A stretch of DNA of 64,000 nucleotides, taken from Mycetohabitans endofungorum (GTDB lineage Bacteria; Pseudomonadota; Gammaproteobacteria; Burkholderiales; Burkholderiaceae). Shown here piece after piece: positions 54,472 to 62,770 of the stretch. Numbering within the stretch: position 1 is the first letter of the stretch; the number at the start of each line of letters is the position of its first letter. A model generated the notes under the pieces. That model saw only the letters and a list, made by a program, of their open reading frames with translations. It ran no database searches and was not told where the DNA came from. Made by a program: the position numbers and the translations under genes. The stretch is from assembly GCF_037477895.1 (NCBI RefSeq), contig NZ_CP132744.1:186001-250000 (forward strand), written 5' to 3'.

Positions 54472-57180
54472 ATGCTAAGTTTTTCTACATGTCCAATCGG
54501 CTTGCCTCTGTTAGGCGCCTCGCGGGCGAAAAAGTACGTTCACCAAGACAAGGCCGATGTTCATTCCGATCCGCCGAAGATCGACGTGGAGATCGCGTCC
54601 GTTGCCAACTGTTCGGGGCTGCTAGATGAATTAAATGCCATCAGCGATGGCACGCCTGCCTGCCGGAAGGCGTCGCTGAAGCGTCTTCGATGGGGTACAG
54701 CGTCCTGCTCGCTCATCGATAAGCATGCTGCAACGCTCGACGAATTGAAAGCATGGCGTCGCGGTACGGCCCCGGCCACGATGCTGGGACTGGAGTGCCC
54801 TAGCGAGCTGTATGCTCAAGTGAAGCGACTGGTGGAGCAGCGGCTCGGCGAGACCTCGGAGCATTGTGGTGCGCTGGCGATCGATGCCGATGAGTTCGTG
54901 CATTGCCTGTATGTGATGGTCGTGACGCTGATTCAAGTATCAAAGGGCGACGGCGCCGGCGTTGAAGCAGCGTTCAGGCAAGCATCGGAATTGCTTGCGC
55001 ATGACCCGGTCGGATGGCTCAAGGACGCGGGTATTCCGCATGGCATCGCGGATATGGCGGTGACCGCTGGCATGACTGGACCGTTGCTGGCGCTGGCGGG
55101 GCTGGCGATCAAGGAGGGCCTTGCTGAATGGCGCCGTGCGCGCAAGACTGACAAGGCGTTGGCGCAGGCACTCGATCAAGTGGATAAAGAAATAGTCGCG
55201 CTGCAGGCGCTCTCTGCGTTGCTTGATGCGCGGCGTCACAACGTGGGTGGCACGGCAGAACAGCGCAATGATGAGGGTACGGGCGCTAATGCGACGCCTG
55301 TAAGCGGTCAGCCGCTGCCCAAGCTCACGGCCATCCAGCAGGAGCGGCGTGCCGCGTTGCGCTTTCTGCGCAAGCAGAACGATGCGGACAAGGTGATTGG
55401 TGCTAGTTCATTCGCCTCTGGTAGCGCCATTGCAACCAAATGTATCGTCGATACCACGTTAAAGGGCGTCTACATCGGACAGCAGGGTAGCGCTGTTGCA
55501 ACAACTGCTGCTGGCGCTGCGGGCGTGGTTGGTTCGGCAGCACTGGGTCCGATGGCTGCGGCCGGTTCGCTGGCGCTCGGCGGTTACATGCTGCACAAGT
55601 CCCGTAAAAAACGCGACGCGTTCCGTGCAGAAAAGCAAAGCACGGATTCGAGAATAGCTTTTTGGCTAAAACGAACTGAAGCGCAGCGCCGAGGCGGCGC
55701 GTCAATGGATCCGCCGTATGACGAGCATACGCTCAGCGAGCGCTATGCACGCTTTCTTCGCGAAAAGACTCAGCAGCACGATGCGTTCTTCACACGCTAT
55801 ACGGACTGGAATAAAGGGTTTGTCGCCGGTAGTGGCCTTTATACCGCTTGCACGGTCTCCAAGCTTGCGCTGGCTGGCATCGTCGCGGCGGGTGGCACTG
55901 CGCTCGCGACGCCAGCCGCGCCAGTCGTGCTGATGGCCGGGACAGGTCTAGCCAGTGCCGCGATGATTTTTTTCTCAATGCAGTACCTGAAGGGTCACGG
56001 CAAACTTCAGCGTTACCAGCGCTATTATCACGACGATGACCCCGAACTCGATCGGCATTTTTTGGCGAGTGTCGATTTGTTATGCGCGGACGATCGACCG
56101 GGGGCGGGTTTTGATCTGCGTAAGGTCTTCTATTATCAAGCGGCGGCACGCGAGGACCAGCGCCAGGCCTTCCTTGCTGACGTGGCTGCGCGATGCGCGA
56201 AGCGGTTTGACGATCAATATACCTATACAGCCGACGACGACGAGGTGATTCGCCGACGGGGCCCTAAACCTAATGGTAAGCAGCAGCTGACGCAGTTCGC
56301 GCGGCGTGCCGGGGAGGCAGTAGTAGGCCGGGCCAAGGCCGCATCGGCGTTTGCTCGTACGGTCCATCTGGATGCGCGGACACAGACCTCGCGGGCCGCG
56401 CGCAGCGCGTGGAGCAATGCATCCGGCGCGGCGCGCAATGCATGGAATGAGTCGCGGCGCCATTTGACAAGAACGAGCCTAAAAGCGTGGCTTGCCGATC
56501 CAGCGAATCATGCCGAACAGGCGCGCGTGCTCAAGCAAATGATCGAGACACAATTGATTTATTTGGAGCGTAAGCTTGAAACTAAGCACCGCGCGTATAG
56601 CCATATCGAGCGCGGGCTCAATGTTGATAGAGGCGCGATGCCAGCGCATCGTCGCGGCGTGGCGGGCGTGCCAGCCCCTGTCGCCGCGTCGATGCCGGAC
56701 GTGGCCGCATCCGAGGTACAGCGGCTTGTGCTGGGATTAAGCCGCGACATCGAAAATGACGAATGCCTATACCGCCAGGCTGTACTCGTGCGCGATGCAC
56801 TGAGCGTGCTGGCGAGCCGGCCTGCGGGGACCCCGGGCAGCCGGCAGTTGCTCGCTTGCGCAATCGAACAGTTCATCAGCACGCAACAGGGCATGCTGCC
56901 GGATGCGGATATGCCGCTGCCGGACCTGGAAGCCAGCCACGATCGCTTGGCGACGTACCTAATGAAGGAAGCGCCGGTGCGCTACAAGGACCTGCGCGGC
57001 AAGCTGGTCGAGACGGAGCTCCAAGCCACGCGCATTTGGCAGGCATGGGAACAACGGATGGCCAGCCTCGTGTCGCAGGCTGGCACCCTCCAGCCCAATG
57101 CTACGCGCGAAACGCCAGCACGTTCATCAGCACGATATTGGCCACGAGGATCGCCAGTGCGGTCGGCACTTGCGCCTTGA
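54472..57180 (+). CDS. Large protein of unknown function with hydrophobic hairpins (902 aa)
   Basis: I do not recognise a family. The N-terminal 180 residues are soluble. Glycine/alanine-rich hydrophobic segments occur at about 190-212, 315-375 and 450-503, each able to make membrane hairpins, and the last 380 residues are mainly helical and charged. An AR-rich stretch (RTSRAARSAWSNASGAARNA) lies near 640. The pattern is like secreted translocators or effectors that insert in membranes, but no such motif is identified. The next Met is near residue 103, and no ribosome site is clear at 54472. The last about 27 codons are antisense to the end of the DUF979 gene, an 80-base convergent overlap, so the original stop has probably been lost. 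A Fur-like box lies just upstream. Confidence 0.7.
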   Translation: MLSFSTCPIGLPLLGASRAKKYVHQDKADVHSDPPKIDVEIASVANCSGLLDELNAISDGTPACRKASLKRLRWGTASCSLIDKHAATLDELKAWRRGTAPATMLGLECPSELYAQVKRLVEQRLGETSEHCGALAIDADEFVHCLYVMVVTLIQVSKGDGAGVEAAFRQASELLAHDPVGWLKDAGIPHGIADMAVTAGMTGPLLALAGLAIKEGLAEWRRARKTDKALAQALDQVDKEIVALQALSALLDARRHNVGGTAEQRNDEGTGANATPVSGQPLPKLTAIQQERRAALRFLRKQNDADKVIGASSFASGSAIATKCIVDTTLKGVYIGQQGSAVATTAAGAAGVVGSAALGPMAAAGSLALGGYMLHKSRKKRDAFRAEKQSTDSRIAFWLKRTEAQRRGGASMDPPYDEHTLSERYARFLREKTQQHDAFFTRYTDWNKGFVAGSGLYTACTVSKLALAGIVAAGGTALATPAAPVVLMAGTGLASAAMIFFSMQYLKGHGKLQRYQRYYHDDDPELDRHFLASVDLLCADDRPGAGFDLRKVFYYQAAAREDQRQAFLADVAARCAKRFDDQYTYTADDDEVIRRRGPKPNGKQQLTQFARRAGEAVVGRAKAASAFARTVHLDARTQTSRAARSAWSNASGAARNAWNESRRHLTRTSLKAWLADPANHAEQARVLKQMIETQLIYLERKLETKHRAYSHIERGLNVDRGAMPAHRRGVAGVPAPVAASMPDVAASEVQRLVLGLSRDIENDECLYRQAVLVRDALSVLASRPAGTPGSRQLLACAIEQFISTQQGMLPDADMPLPDLEASHDRLATYLMKEAPVRYKDLRGKLVETELQATRIWQAWEQRMASLVSQAGTLQPNATRETPARSSARYWPRGSPVRSALAP

Positions 57181-58057
57181 TCACCGCGTTTTTGTCGGGC
57201 AACTCCAGCAGCGCTGCCGGCACGATGTTAAAGTTCGCGGCCATCGGCGTAAGCAGTGTGCCGCAATAGCCAGAGAACATGCCGATCGCGGCCATCACGG
57301 CTGGGTCGGCGTGGAACACACCGACCAGCACCGGCACGCCGACGCCGCCGGTCATGACCGGGAACGCGGCAAAGCCGTTGCCCATAATGACCGTAAAGAG
57401 CGCCATGCCGATACAGTACACCGCGACCGCGATTACCCGCAGGTCCATGTTGATGTAGGCCGTGGTCAGGTGGGCAACCGCCTTGCCCACGCCAGCGTCC
57501 GAAAACACCAGTCCCAGCATGCCCAACATCTGCGGCAGCAGCACCGCCCACGACAGCGCATCGACCAGGCGCCGTGTTTCCCGGGTTGACTGCGCAAGCG
57601 TGTCGCGCGTGAGCAAGCATGCGAACGCCACGGCGACGAGGCAGCCGATGCCGAATGCCACGAGCGTGACGTTCTTCGGGTCCAGCAACGGTGTGCCGCC
57701 AACATTCAGATGCGGTGCGGACAGTGTGAGCACGACGGTGACGGCCGGGATCGTCAGCGCCGGAAGGAACAGCTTGTTGCCGAGTCGTTTCGCGCTCGCC
57801 GTGCGCAACTCCGCCGATAGCATTTTCGCCTTGCCGCCGGCCACGCCGCCGAATCCGGCGATGAGCGCCATTGCGATGACGAAGGCGCCGACCAGTTCAG
57901 CCGGCAGGCGCTCGCCGATTAGGAAGATGATGGCCGCCAAGGCCCAGAATGTGCCGGCCAGCCAGCGCTTTGGATGCGTGGTGTCGGTGACGATCATGCC
58001 CGCGACAATGGCCAGCAGGATGCCCACCAGCCAGTAAAGATAGTTGATCGACAGCAT
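57101..58057 (-). CDS. DUF979 membrane protein (putative permease subunit)
   Basis: This 318-residue integral membrane protein has about nine to ten helices, starting MLSINYLYWLVGILLAIVAG. Conserved-looking parts are FGGVAGGKAKM and IMGNGFAAFPVMTGGVGVP, and GMFSGYCGTLLTPMAANFN near the end, resembling dicarboxylate/gluconate-type carriers. DUF979 and DUF969 always occur as neighbours and cluster with pxp and pcp genes in proteobacteria and Gram-positives, so a role in 5-oxoproline or related transport is inferred. ATG 58057 overlaps the DUF969 stop (TAATG). Confidence 0.85.
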   Translation of the reverse strand: MLSINYLYWLVGILLAIVAGMIVTDTTHPKRWLAGTFWALAAIIFLIGERLPAELVGAFVIAMALIAGFGGVAGGKAKMLSAELRTASAKRLGNKLFLPALTIPAVTVVLTLSAPHLNVGGTPLLDPKNVTLVAFGIGCLVAVAFACLLTRDTLAQSTRETRRLVDALSWAVLLPQMLGMLGLVFSDAGVGKAVAHLTTAYINMDLRVIAVAVYCIGMALFTVIMGNGFAAFPVMTGGVGVPVLVGVFHADPAVMAAIGMFSGYCGTLLTPMAANFNIVPAALLELPDKNAVIKAQVPTALAILVANIVLMNVLAFRA

Positions 58058-58797
58058 TACGCTTGTTCTCCGCTTGATTGGGTGGGGGGGACGTCGGCGC
58101 CGCGCGGCTGGGTCAGCAGTTCGCGATCCAGCGACCGGTCGAGCAGGTACAGCCGCGTGCCATGGATCAAAAAGGCGCAGATCGCGGTCGGGATACCCCA
58201 CAGCGCGACGTGCAACGGCACTACGTCGATGCCTGCCTCGTGCAGGAACGTGGTCATCAGCACGATCGCGCCGAATGCCACGAACACGTCCTCACCGAAG
58301 AACAATCCGACGTTGTCGGTGGCCGCGGAGAACGCCCGCAGCTTGTATCGCACCGCATCGGCAAGCGCGCCATAGCGCGTTTGCGCGGCGCCTTCGGCCA
58401 TCGGCGCGATCAACGGACGGACCATCTGCGGATGACCACCCAGGCCGGTCAGTCCCACCGCGGCGGTCACTTCCCGCACGAACAGGTAGACGATCAACAG
58501 GCGTCCCGCAGTGGCGGACTTGATGCCGGCAATCCACTGGTGAGCCCGCTCGCGCAGCCCGTGACGCTCCAGCAAGCCAATGACTGCGAGCGGCAGCAGG
58601 ATAATCAATGGAAGGTTACGCGTCTTAACAAAGCCGATACCGATTTCCGCGAGGATCTTGGCCGGCGGATAGTGAGCGGCGGCGGCTGTCACGATCGCGG
58701 CGGCGGTGACCACGAGCATCGGATTGAAGCGCAGCACGAAGCCGGCAATGATGACGGCCACTCCGAGCAGTGGCCAGAGATTGAGGGTAGTTTGCAT
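58057..58797 (-). CDS. DUF969 membrane protein (putative permease subunit)
   Basis: This 246-residue protein has about six membrane helices and is the partner of DUF979. It starts MQTTLNLWPLLGVAVIIAGF at 58797, preceded by GGAG six bases upstream; an ATG 18 bases earlier lacks a ribosome site. Family-like segments are TRNLPLIILLPLAVIGLLER and EVTAAVGLTGLGGHPQMVRP. The split into two short proteins is like that of other two-part carriers. It lies between the pxpA terminator candidate and DUF979. Confidence 0.85.
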   Translation of the reverse strand: MQTTLNLWPLLGVAVIIAGFVLRFNPMLVVTAAAIVTAAAAHYPPAKILAEIGIGFVKTRNLPLIILLPLAVIGLLERHGLRERAHQWIAGIKSATAGRLLIVYLFVREVTAAVGLTGLGGHPQMVRPLIAPMAEGAAQTRYGALADAVRYKLRAFSAATDNVGLFFGEDVFVAFGAIVLMTTFLHEAGIDVVPLHVALWGIPTAICAFLIHGTRLYLLDRSLDRELLTQPRGADVPPTQSSGEQA

Positions 58798-58839
58798 GAG
58801 ATCTCCAATTGGCAAGTCCAGCGGTGGTGAACAAGCATG

Positions 58840-58863
58840 AAAAACCCGGCTTCATGGACCGGG
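58840..58863 (-). terminator. Candidate intrinsic terminator between pxpA and DUF969
   Basis: On the minus strand CCCGG (58863-58859) pairs with CCGGG (58849-58845) and is followed by five T (58844-58840), just after the pxpA stop. The stem is short, so termination is probably partial and would lower transport-gene expression relative to pxpBCA. Confidence 0.45.
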
Positions 58864-58871
58864 CTGTGTTG

Positions 58872-59648
58872 TCAAGCATCGGGTGCACAGCCCACCGCCA
58901 TTGCGACGTGGCGGGCTGCGTCAACCCGGATGCCTTCATTGGCCAGCCGCGCGCGGATGCGGCGGGCAAATTCGAGTGCGTGCGGACCGTCTCCGTGCAG
59001 GCAGATCGTCTGGGTGTTCAACGTCACCCAATGTCCGTCCACGGACCTCACGCGCTTGTCCCGGATCATCACCAGCGTGCGCTCCAACACCGCCTCCTCG
59101 TCCTCGAGCAGCGCGCCGGGCAGCTTGCGCGGCACCAGCGAGCCATCGGACAGGTAGCCGCGATCAGCGAACACTTCTTCGATCGCGAGCAGACCGGCAC
59201 GCCGGGTCGCTTCGATCAGGCGGCTGTTCGCCAGACCGAACACGGCCAGCGATGGGTCGAAGTCGCGCACCGCGGCAACGATCGCATTGGCCAGCGTGAT
59301 ATCGCGCGCGGCCATGTTGTACAGGGCCCCATGAGGTTTCACGTGAGCCACCTTGCCGCCTTCGGCATGCACGATTGCGGCAAGGGCGCCGAGCTGATAC
59401 AGCATGCCGGAATAGACATCGGAAGGCGGTAGCGCCATCTCGGCACGTCCGAAATTGTCCGGATCGTTGAAGCTAGGATGCGCGCCGATCGCCACGCCTT
59501 TCTCGATGGCCCAGCGAACACTCTGACGCATGATGCTGGGGCCCCCTGCATGCCAGCCGCACGCGATGTTCGCCGAACTCACTAGTTCGAGCAGCGCTTC
59601 ATCATTGCCACATCCCTCGCCGAGATCGGCGTTCAGATCGACTTCCAT
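58872..59648 (-). CDS. pxpA: 5-Oxoprolinase subunit PxpA (LamB/YcsF family)
   Basis: PxpA, with PxpB and PxpC, hydrolyses 5-oxoproline to glutamate using ATP. The 258-residue protein starts [20 protein letters not shown], the LamB/YcsF signature. It then has [33 protein letters not shown] and VKPHGALYN; the Asp, His and Lys residues in these motifs belong to the polysaccharide-deacetylase-like active site. It is downstream of pxpC by 15 bases. Function rests on family and on the presence of all three subunit genes. Confidence 0.94.
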   Translation of the reverse strand: MEVDLNADLGEGCGNDEALLELVSSANIACGWHAGGPSIMRQSVRWAIEKGVAIGAHPSFNDPDNFGRAEMALPPSDVYSGMLYQLGALAAIVHAEGGKVAHVKPHGALYNMAARDITLANAIVAAVRDFDPSLAVFGLANSRLIEATRRAGLLAIEEVFADRGYLSDGSLVPRKLPGALLEDEEAVLERTLVMIRDKRVRSVDGHWVTLNTQTICLHGDGPHALEFARRIRARLANEGIRVDAARHVAMAVGCAPDA

Positions 59649-59663
59649 GTTCCTGCCTTCAAT

Positions 59664-60692
59664 TCATGCCGCAGCCTTACAGCGCTCCTGCTGTAGTGCA
59701 ATGGCCAGCTCGATATGGCGCAAATATTTGTTGAGTTCCGCCAGTGCGTTGCGCGCCTGTTCCAACGAACATTGGATGAAATGAACCCGTTGGTTCAACC
59801 GAGCCTGCGCGAGCAGCCACAGGTCCGCGGCGATCACGCTGCCGAACCGCGGGTAGCCGCCGGTGGTCTGGGCGTCGCTCATCAGCACGATCGGCTGCCC
59901 ATTCGGTGGCACCTGAATGGTGCCCGGCAGCACGCCGTGTGACAGCAGATCGATCGGGCTTTGCCGCTCCAGCACCGGGCCGGCTAGCCGGAAGCCCATC
60001 CGGTTGCTGTTTGGTGTGATCGACCAGTCCTCGTTCCAGAACGCGGCGTGGGCCTGCGTCGAAAAGCTTGCATATTCGGGGCCGGGTATGACCCGCACGC
60101 GCGTCGCGATGGCGCCGAGCCGGTGACCAGCGCCCTGTTCAAGATACTCTAGTGCGCACCAAGATGGTGGCTTGACCCCGAACGCCGGTGCTTCCGGGCT
60201 GAATGCGGGGTTGCGCGCGCTCGCGGGCAGTGGCGTCACCGGCAAGCGATCGCCGTCCTTCAATACCCGCCCCGCGAGCCCGCCGAAATGCGCGCCCAAA
60301 TCCGTCGAGCGCGAGCCCAGCATCGGCATCACATCAATGCCGCCGGCAATCGCCAAGTAGCCGCGCATGCCGATCGACGGCGCGCGCAGCGTCAAGGTTT
60401 GTCCTGCTTGCACCGGCAGGCTGCGCCATGCGTAGACAGGCTGGTCATCCAGCGTGGCGTGGAAGTCGGCGCCGGTCAGCGCGATGCGTGTGGCACGCGG
60501 GAACCGCAGCACCACCGGCCCTAGGGTCAATTCGAGCCCTGCGGCCCCCGGGACGTTGCCCACTAGCCGGTTGGCTACCTGCAGCGCCACGGTGTCGAGC
60601 GCGCCGGCGGTGCACACGCCACACTGGCGATGGCCGGTGCGGCCCAGGTCCTGGACGCTCGTCAGCGTCCCCGCGCGGATGACCTCGATCAT
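59664..60692 (-). CDS. pxpC: 5-Oxoprolinase subunit PxpC (KipA-type carboxyltransferase family)
   Basis: PxpC is related to the large half of allophanate-hydrolase/KipA subunits. The 342-residue protein has MIEVIRAGTLTSVQDLGRTG, GALDTVALQVANRLVGN, GAAGLELTLGP and LPVQAGQTLTLRAPSIGMRG, YLAIAGGIDV, all standard for the family. It lies 61 bases after pxpB and 15 before pxpA. Together the three make the prokaryotic 5-oxoprolinase, a housekeeping clean-up enzyme for spontaneously formed 5-oxoproline. Here the order is pxpB, pxpC, pxpA. Confidence 0.92.
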   Translation of the reverse strand: MIEVIRAGTLTSVQDLGRTGHRQCGVCTAGALDTVALQVANRLVGNVPGAAGLELTLGPVVLRFPRATRIALTGADFHATLDDQPVYAWRSLPVQAGQTLTLRAPSIGMRGYLAIAGGIDVMPMLGSRSTDLGAHFGGLAGRVLKDGDRLPVTPLPASARNPAFSPEAPAFGVKPPSWCALEYLEQGAGHRLGAIATRVRVIPGPEYASFSTQAHAAFWNEDWSITPNSNRMGFRLAGPVLERQSPIDLLSHGVLPGTIQVPPNGQPIVLMSDAQTTGGYPRFGSVIAADLWLLAQARLNQRVHFIQCSLEQARNALAELNKYLRHIELAIALQQERCKAAA

Positions 60693-60753
60693 GCGTGCCT
60701 CCCTGCCCAGTCATTGCGCGCCTGCAGTACCGCAGCGCAAGCCCGTCCATCTT

Positions 60754-61410
60754 TCATGCCAGCACCTCCGCGATGGTGAAGCGGACTTTATCGCCTGGCA
60801 GCAGTGTCGTGCTTGGTGTCCTGGCTGGATCGAACAGCACCATGTCCGAGCGCCCGATCAATTGCCAGCCGCCCGGCGACGTGGCCGGGTAGATGCCGGT
60901 CTGCTCGCCGCCGATGCCCACTGATCCGGCCGGCACCGCGAATCGCGGCTCGTGCCGCCGCGGCGTGGCCAGGCTTGCGTCGAGTCCGCCCATGTAGGCG
61001 AATCCGGGCTGGAAGCCGAGAAAGAACACAACGTATTCACCGGCCGCATGCCGCTCGACCACTTCGCGGGGCGAGTAGCCGGTGTGCCGCGCCACGTTTT
61101 CCAGGTCCGGTCCCGCCTCGCCGCCGTAGCGCACCGGGATCTCGACGACGCGGCATGCTGTCTCCTCGGCCGGGGCTCGCGCCCAAGCGCCGCGCAGCTG
61201 TATCGCCAACCCGTCCGGATCGGCATGTAGCGGGTCAAATACCAGGGTGACGTTGTTCATGCCAGGTACCACGTCCAGCACATGTGGCCAGTCGCGTGCC
61301 ATCCGGGCCACATGCCACACGCGCTGCTGGTACGCGAGCGTGGCCGGCGGTGGCAGCTCGCACACCAGTGCCTGATCGCCCAGCGGGAAAATTCTTGGTG
61401 CAGTCATCAT
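60754..61410 (-). CDS. pxpB: 5-Oxoprolinase subunit PxpB (KipI family)
   Basis: This 218-residue protein is the KipI-like subunit. It has FPLGDQALVCELPPP near the N terminus, VVPGMNNVTLVFDP, HTGYSPREVVERHAAGEYVV, FLGFQPGFAYMGGLD and VGIGGEQTGIYPATSPGGWQ, GRSDMVLFDP; the last motifs form the cyclophilin-like core. GGAGG stands seven bases before the double ATG at 61410, which fixes the start. It is the first gene of the pxpBCA series and is divergent from the winged-helix regulator across 186 bases, the likely control region. Confidence 0.93.
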   Translation of the reverse strand: MMTAPRIFPLGDQALVCELPPPATLAYQQRVWHVARMARDWPHVLDVVPGMNNVTLVFDPLHADPDGLAIQLRGAWARAPAEETACRVVEIPVRYGGEAGPDLENVARHTGYSPREVVERHAAGEYVVFFLGFQPGFAYMGGLDASLATPRRHEPRFAVPAGSVGIGGEQTGIYPATSPGGWQLIGRSDMVLFDPARTPSTTLLPGDKVRFTIAEVLA

Positions 61411-61596
61411 TGATTCGCCTCCATAGCCATGCATTCTGGTGAAGGGGACGCGTATCCGCGCGTGCCTCAGGCATATTTTTATCTCGTATTGTCAATAAAA
61501 TATAGAGAATTTATCAATAAGTGTTTTCACGAGACATTGCCGAGCGTTTGTCCGCCGCTATACTGGGGGCCCTGCAACGAACCACGGTCATTTGGC

Positions 61597-62109
61597 ATGA
61601 TCCGCACGCCAACGAAGATTGTCTCGTCAGAACACCTCATGTCTGAAACCAGCGCGGAGCTGTCTGAGTTCGAGTATGGATTGATCCTGGCTAGCCACGC
61701 GTTCGATCGTTGGATGGTGCGCTGTATGTCCGCGGCGGGCGCCAAGGACATGACGGCAATCGAGGTGTCGCTGCTGCATCATGTGACACATCGCGAGCGC
61801 AGGAAGAAACTGGCGGATATCTGTTTCGTGCTGAACATCGAGGATACGCATGTGGCGACGTACGCGCTGAAAAAGCTGGTCGCGCGCGGTTACGTGGCCA
61901 GCGAGAAATCCGGTAAGGAGGTGTTTTTTTCGGCGACTGAGGCCGGCCGCGAGCTTTGCCTGAAGTATCGCGAGGTGCGCGAGAGTTGCTTGATGGTGAC
62001 GTTGGCCGAAGCCGGCCTGGACAATGCGCAGATCGGTGACGCCGCGCAGTTGCTGCGCACCGCGTCAGGCCTCTACGATACGGCCGCGCGCGCCGCGACG
62101 TCGCTCTGA
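61597..62109 (+). CDS. MarR-like winged-helix regulator
   Basis: This 170-residue DNA-binding protein starts MIRTPTKIVSSEHLMSETSA. The winged helix lies at about 55-125: TAIEVSLLHHVTHRERRKK, LADICFVLNIEDTHVATYAL (recognition helix) and ALKKLVARGYVASEKSGKEVFF (wing). It belongs to the small MarR-related group found next to pxp genes. Its position opposite pxpB suggests it controls pxpBCA, perhaps in response to 5-oxoproline, but no ligand site can be read. The frame continues upstream to 61429 but crosses the AT-rich promoter region, so 61597 is chosen. Confidence 0.82.
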   Translation: MIRTPTKIVSSEHLMSETSAELSEFEYGLILASHAFDRWMVRCMSAAGAKDMTAIEVSLLHHVTHRERRKKLADICFVLNIEDTHVATYALKKLVARGYVASEKSGKEVFFSATEAGRELCLKYREVRESCLMVTLAEAGLDNAQIGDAAQLLRTASGLYDTAARAATSL

Positions 62110-62125
62110 GCGCGTCGGGCGGCGA

Positions 62126-62749
62126 TCAATAGCAGAGCGCGTCTGTGACGATAACGTCCAGCGGCAAATCGTGCGCTTCGTGCGGCAGTGAGTCCGCCCG
62201 CGAGCATTCATAGGCGATCCCCACGGTGACCGGCGGGCCCGCGCGCGCCGGCCAGGCGGCCAGCGTCCGGTCGAAATAGCCGCCGCCGTAGCCGAGCCGG
62301 TACCGTGATGCGTCGAAGCCAACACATGGCGCTAGCAGCAGGTCCGGTACGACGCTGACTTCGTGCGCCGGCACGGGAATCCGATAGCGCCCTTCTTTCA
62401 TCGGCGAGTCGGGTGTCCACGCGTGGTAGGCCATCGGCGCGTGCGGCGCGACGATAACCGGTAATGCTGCCCGCCGCGCGGCGTCGCCGCTCAGCCAGTG
62501 CGCGACCACGCGTCGCGCGTCGAACTCTGCAGCAACCGGCCAGAACAGGCCCACGCAACGCGGCGCATACCGCTGCAGCACATCAGCCAGGCGCACCGCC
62601 AATTCGACGTCGGCCTGCGTGCGCTGCGGCGTGCCGGCGAAGCGCTCGCGTTCGGCCAGCAACCGGGCGCGCAACGCCGTCTTCAGCGACGATCGCGTTG
62701 CGCTTTCTTCGCTCAGCAGTCCTGGCTCGCGTGCTATGCTTTTTATCAC
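62126..62749 (-). CDS. 5-Formyltetrahydrofolate cyclo-ligase
   Basis: This enzyme converts 5-formyl-THF to 5,10-methenyl-THF with ATP, returning a storage form to the folate cycle. The 207-residue protein has LKTALRARLLAERERF at the start, GLFWPVAAEFDAR, the substrate segment PMKEGRYRIPVP and the ATP/folate site RLGYGGGYFDRTLA, then VGIAYECSRADSLPHEAHD. Length and motifs are normal for the YgfA/MTHFS family. It is convergent with the winged-helix gene and divergent from the lytic transglycosylase with only 21 bases between starts. Confidence 0.93.
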   Translation of the reverse strand: MIKSIAREPGLLSEESATRSSLKTALRARLLAERERFAGTPQRTQADVELAVRLADVLQRYAPRCVGLFWPVAAEFDARRVVAHWLSGDAARRAALPVIVAPHAPMAYHAWTPDSPMKEGRYRIPVPAHEVSVVPDLLLAPCVGFDASRYRLGYGGGYFDRTLAAWPARAGPPVTVGIAYECSRADSLPHEAHDLPLDVIVTDALCY

Positions 62750-62770
62750 TGGCAGAGTCCTTGTTTAAAC

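Noticed and set aside
54472..57180. Calling the 902-residue protein a type III effector
   Set aside because: The domain layout would permit it, but there is no chaperone gene, no secretion-gene context and no family motif.
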